Source: Bacteroidota bacterium (GTDB lineage: Bacteria; Bacteroidota; JABWAT01). From it: a stretch of DNA of 32,392 bases. Shown piece after piece: positions 32,022 through 32,392 of the stretch. Under the pieces are notes generated by a model that worked only from the letters and a program-made list of their open reading frames with translations, had not been told where the DNA came from and made no database searches. The stretch's first letter is position 1, and every line of letters begins with the position of its first letter. The position numbers and the translations under genes are program-made. The DNA is taken from assembly GCA_017303995.1 (NCBI GenBank), contig JAFLBE010000049.1, forward strand, positions 1 to 32,392, written 5' to 3'.

Positions 32022-32392
32022 TTATTCCTGAATCACCAAACCGGATTCAGCATCAAAAAAGTGAAGTTTACCGGTATCAAATCCGATCGGAAGCACCATT
32101 CCCGGAGTTGGAATTGTCCGAATTGCTGAACGGGAAACCATGGCAGTTCCTGCTGTTCCGGTCAATGCCGAATTCAGGTAAATGAAAACTTCATTGCCCA
32201 TGGGTTCAACCACTTCAACCAGTGCCTGCCCTTTGACCATTGACTCACTTTCCTGAAAAGAAACATGAATATCTTCCGGGCGAATACCCAGCACAACTTT
32301 TGACCCAATTTTGGATTTGAAAATCGCAGGAAGCGAATCGGGCAAATGGAGATCAAGATCGCCAGAATCTTCTTTGAACCTGATTTCATTAT
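32022..32392 (-). CDS. Sugar-type ABC transporter ATP-binding protein (MalK/UgpC-like), C-terminal part
   Basis: The gene runs off the right edge; 122 codons plus the stop are seen. The visible part is the regulatory OB-fold/TOBE tail, with the diagnostic VVLGIRPEDIHV followed by VEVVEPMGNEVFIYL and the final GFDTGKLHFFDAESGLVI. The ATPase motifs (Walker A, signature, Walker B) lie outside the window. Family members power uptake of sugars or glycerol phosphate. The reading frame is open to the last base, so no start is assigned. Between its stop and the antitoxin-like gene are 76 bases with no clear terminator. Confidence 0.9.
   Translation of the reverse strand, partial: NEIRFKEDSGDLDLHLPDSLPAIFKSKIGSKVVLGIRPEDIHVSFQESESMVKGQALVEVVEPMGNEVFIYLNSALTGTAGTAMVSRSAIRTIPTPGMVLPIGFDTGKLHFFDAESGLVIQE

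Overview
The window is a stretch of bacterial chromosome with moderate, AT-leaning composition and 25 protein genes on both strands; the last one runs off the right edge. I see no rRNA, tRNA, CRISPR array, transposase or phage gene. Two-component-type propeller sensors with a Y_Y_Y domain, an M1 aminopeptidase with C-terminal helical repeats, a ferredoxin-type 2-oxoacid oxidoreductase and a Bacteroidota-style orphan antitoxin point to the Bacteroidota/Ignavibacteriota (FCB) neighbourhood. Many genes have strong Shine-Dalgarno sequences (for example before dnaX, ybaB, the STAS gene and the oxidoreductase beta subunit). That argues against the classical Bacteroidia and Flavobacteriia, which rarely use them, so a member of the Ignavibacteria/Chlorobi side is my best guess, held loosely.

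Layout. (1) 251-10433, minus strand: a five-gene signalling block. It reads RsbW-like serine kinase, STAS antagonist, GAF-PP2C phosphatase, then two giant periplasmic-propeller/transmembrane/PP2C phosphatases. This is a complete partner switch with both cytosolic and envelope phosphatases, but no sigma factor. (2) 11193-14005, plus: dnaX-ybaB-recR, replication and repair. (3) 14341-16777, plus: alpha and fused beta-gamma subunits of a 2-oxoacid:ferredoxin oxidoreductase. (4) 17122-19007: a pirin and an inorganic pyrophosphatase, convergent. (5) 19255-21579: proB-proA, convergent with ackA (stop codons share bases). (6) 23102-25399, minus: rnhA, a lipoprotein and a 3-hydroxyacyl-CoA dehydrogenase, overlapping. 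(7) 25518-28833: a secreted M1 aminopeptidase divergent from a stand-alone GAF protein. (8) 28947-30973, minus: thiamine pyrophosphokinase overlapping a sodium:solute symporter, a possible thiamine salvage pair. (9) 31220-32392, minus: a Bcp peroxiredoxin, an orphan antitoxin-like gene and the C-terminus of a sugar-type ABC ATPase.

The intergenic DNA is the most unusual part. It is filled with small structured repeats of several families: hairpins with GTCATCC/GGATCCA-type ends, some in inverted pairs; a 26-base core that carries different complementary arms at each site; duplicated palindromes; and, most striking, imperfect tandem arrays of seven-base units placed directly after stop codons. 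Eight genes carry such arrays, in consistent orientation relative to the gene. In two places repeat DNA supplies the stop codon and last residues of a protein (the pirin and the symporter).

The two observations most worth following are the sense-oriented heptamer arrays at gene ends and the propeller-PP2C partner-switch block. Functions are inferred from motifs read by eye; no database search was run.
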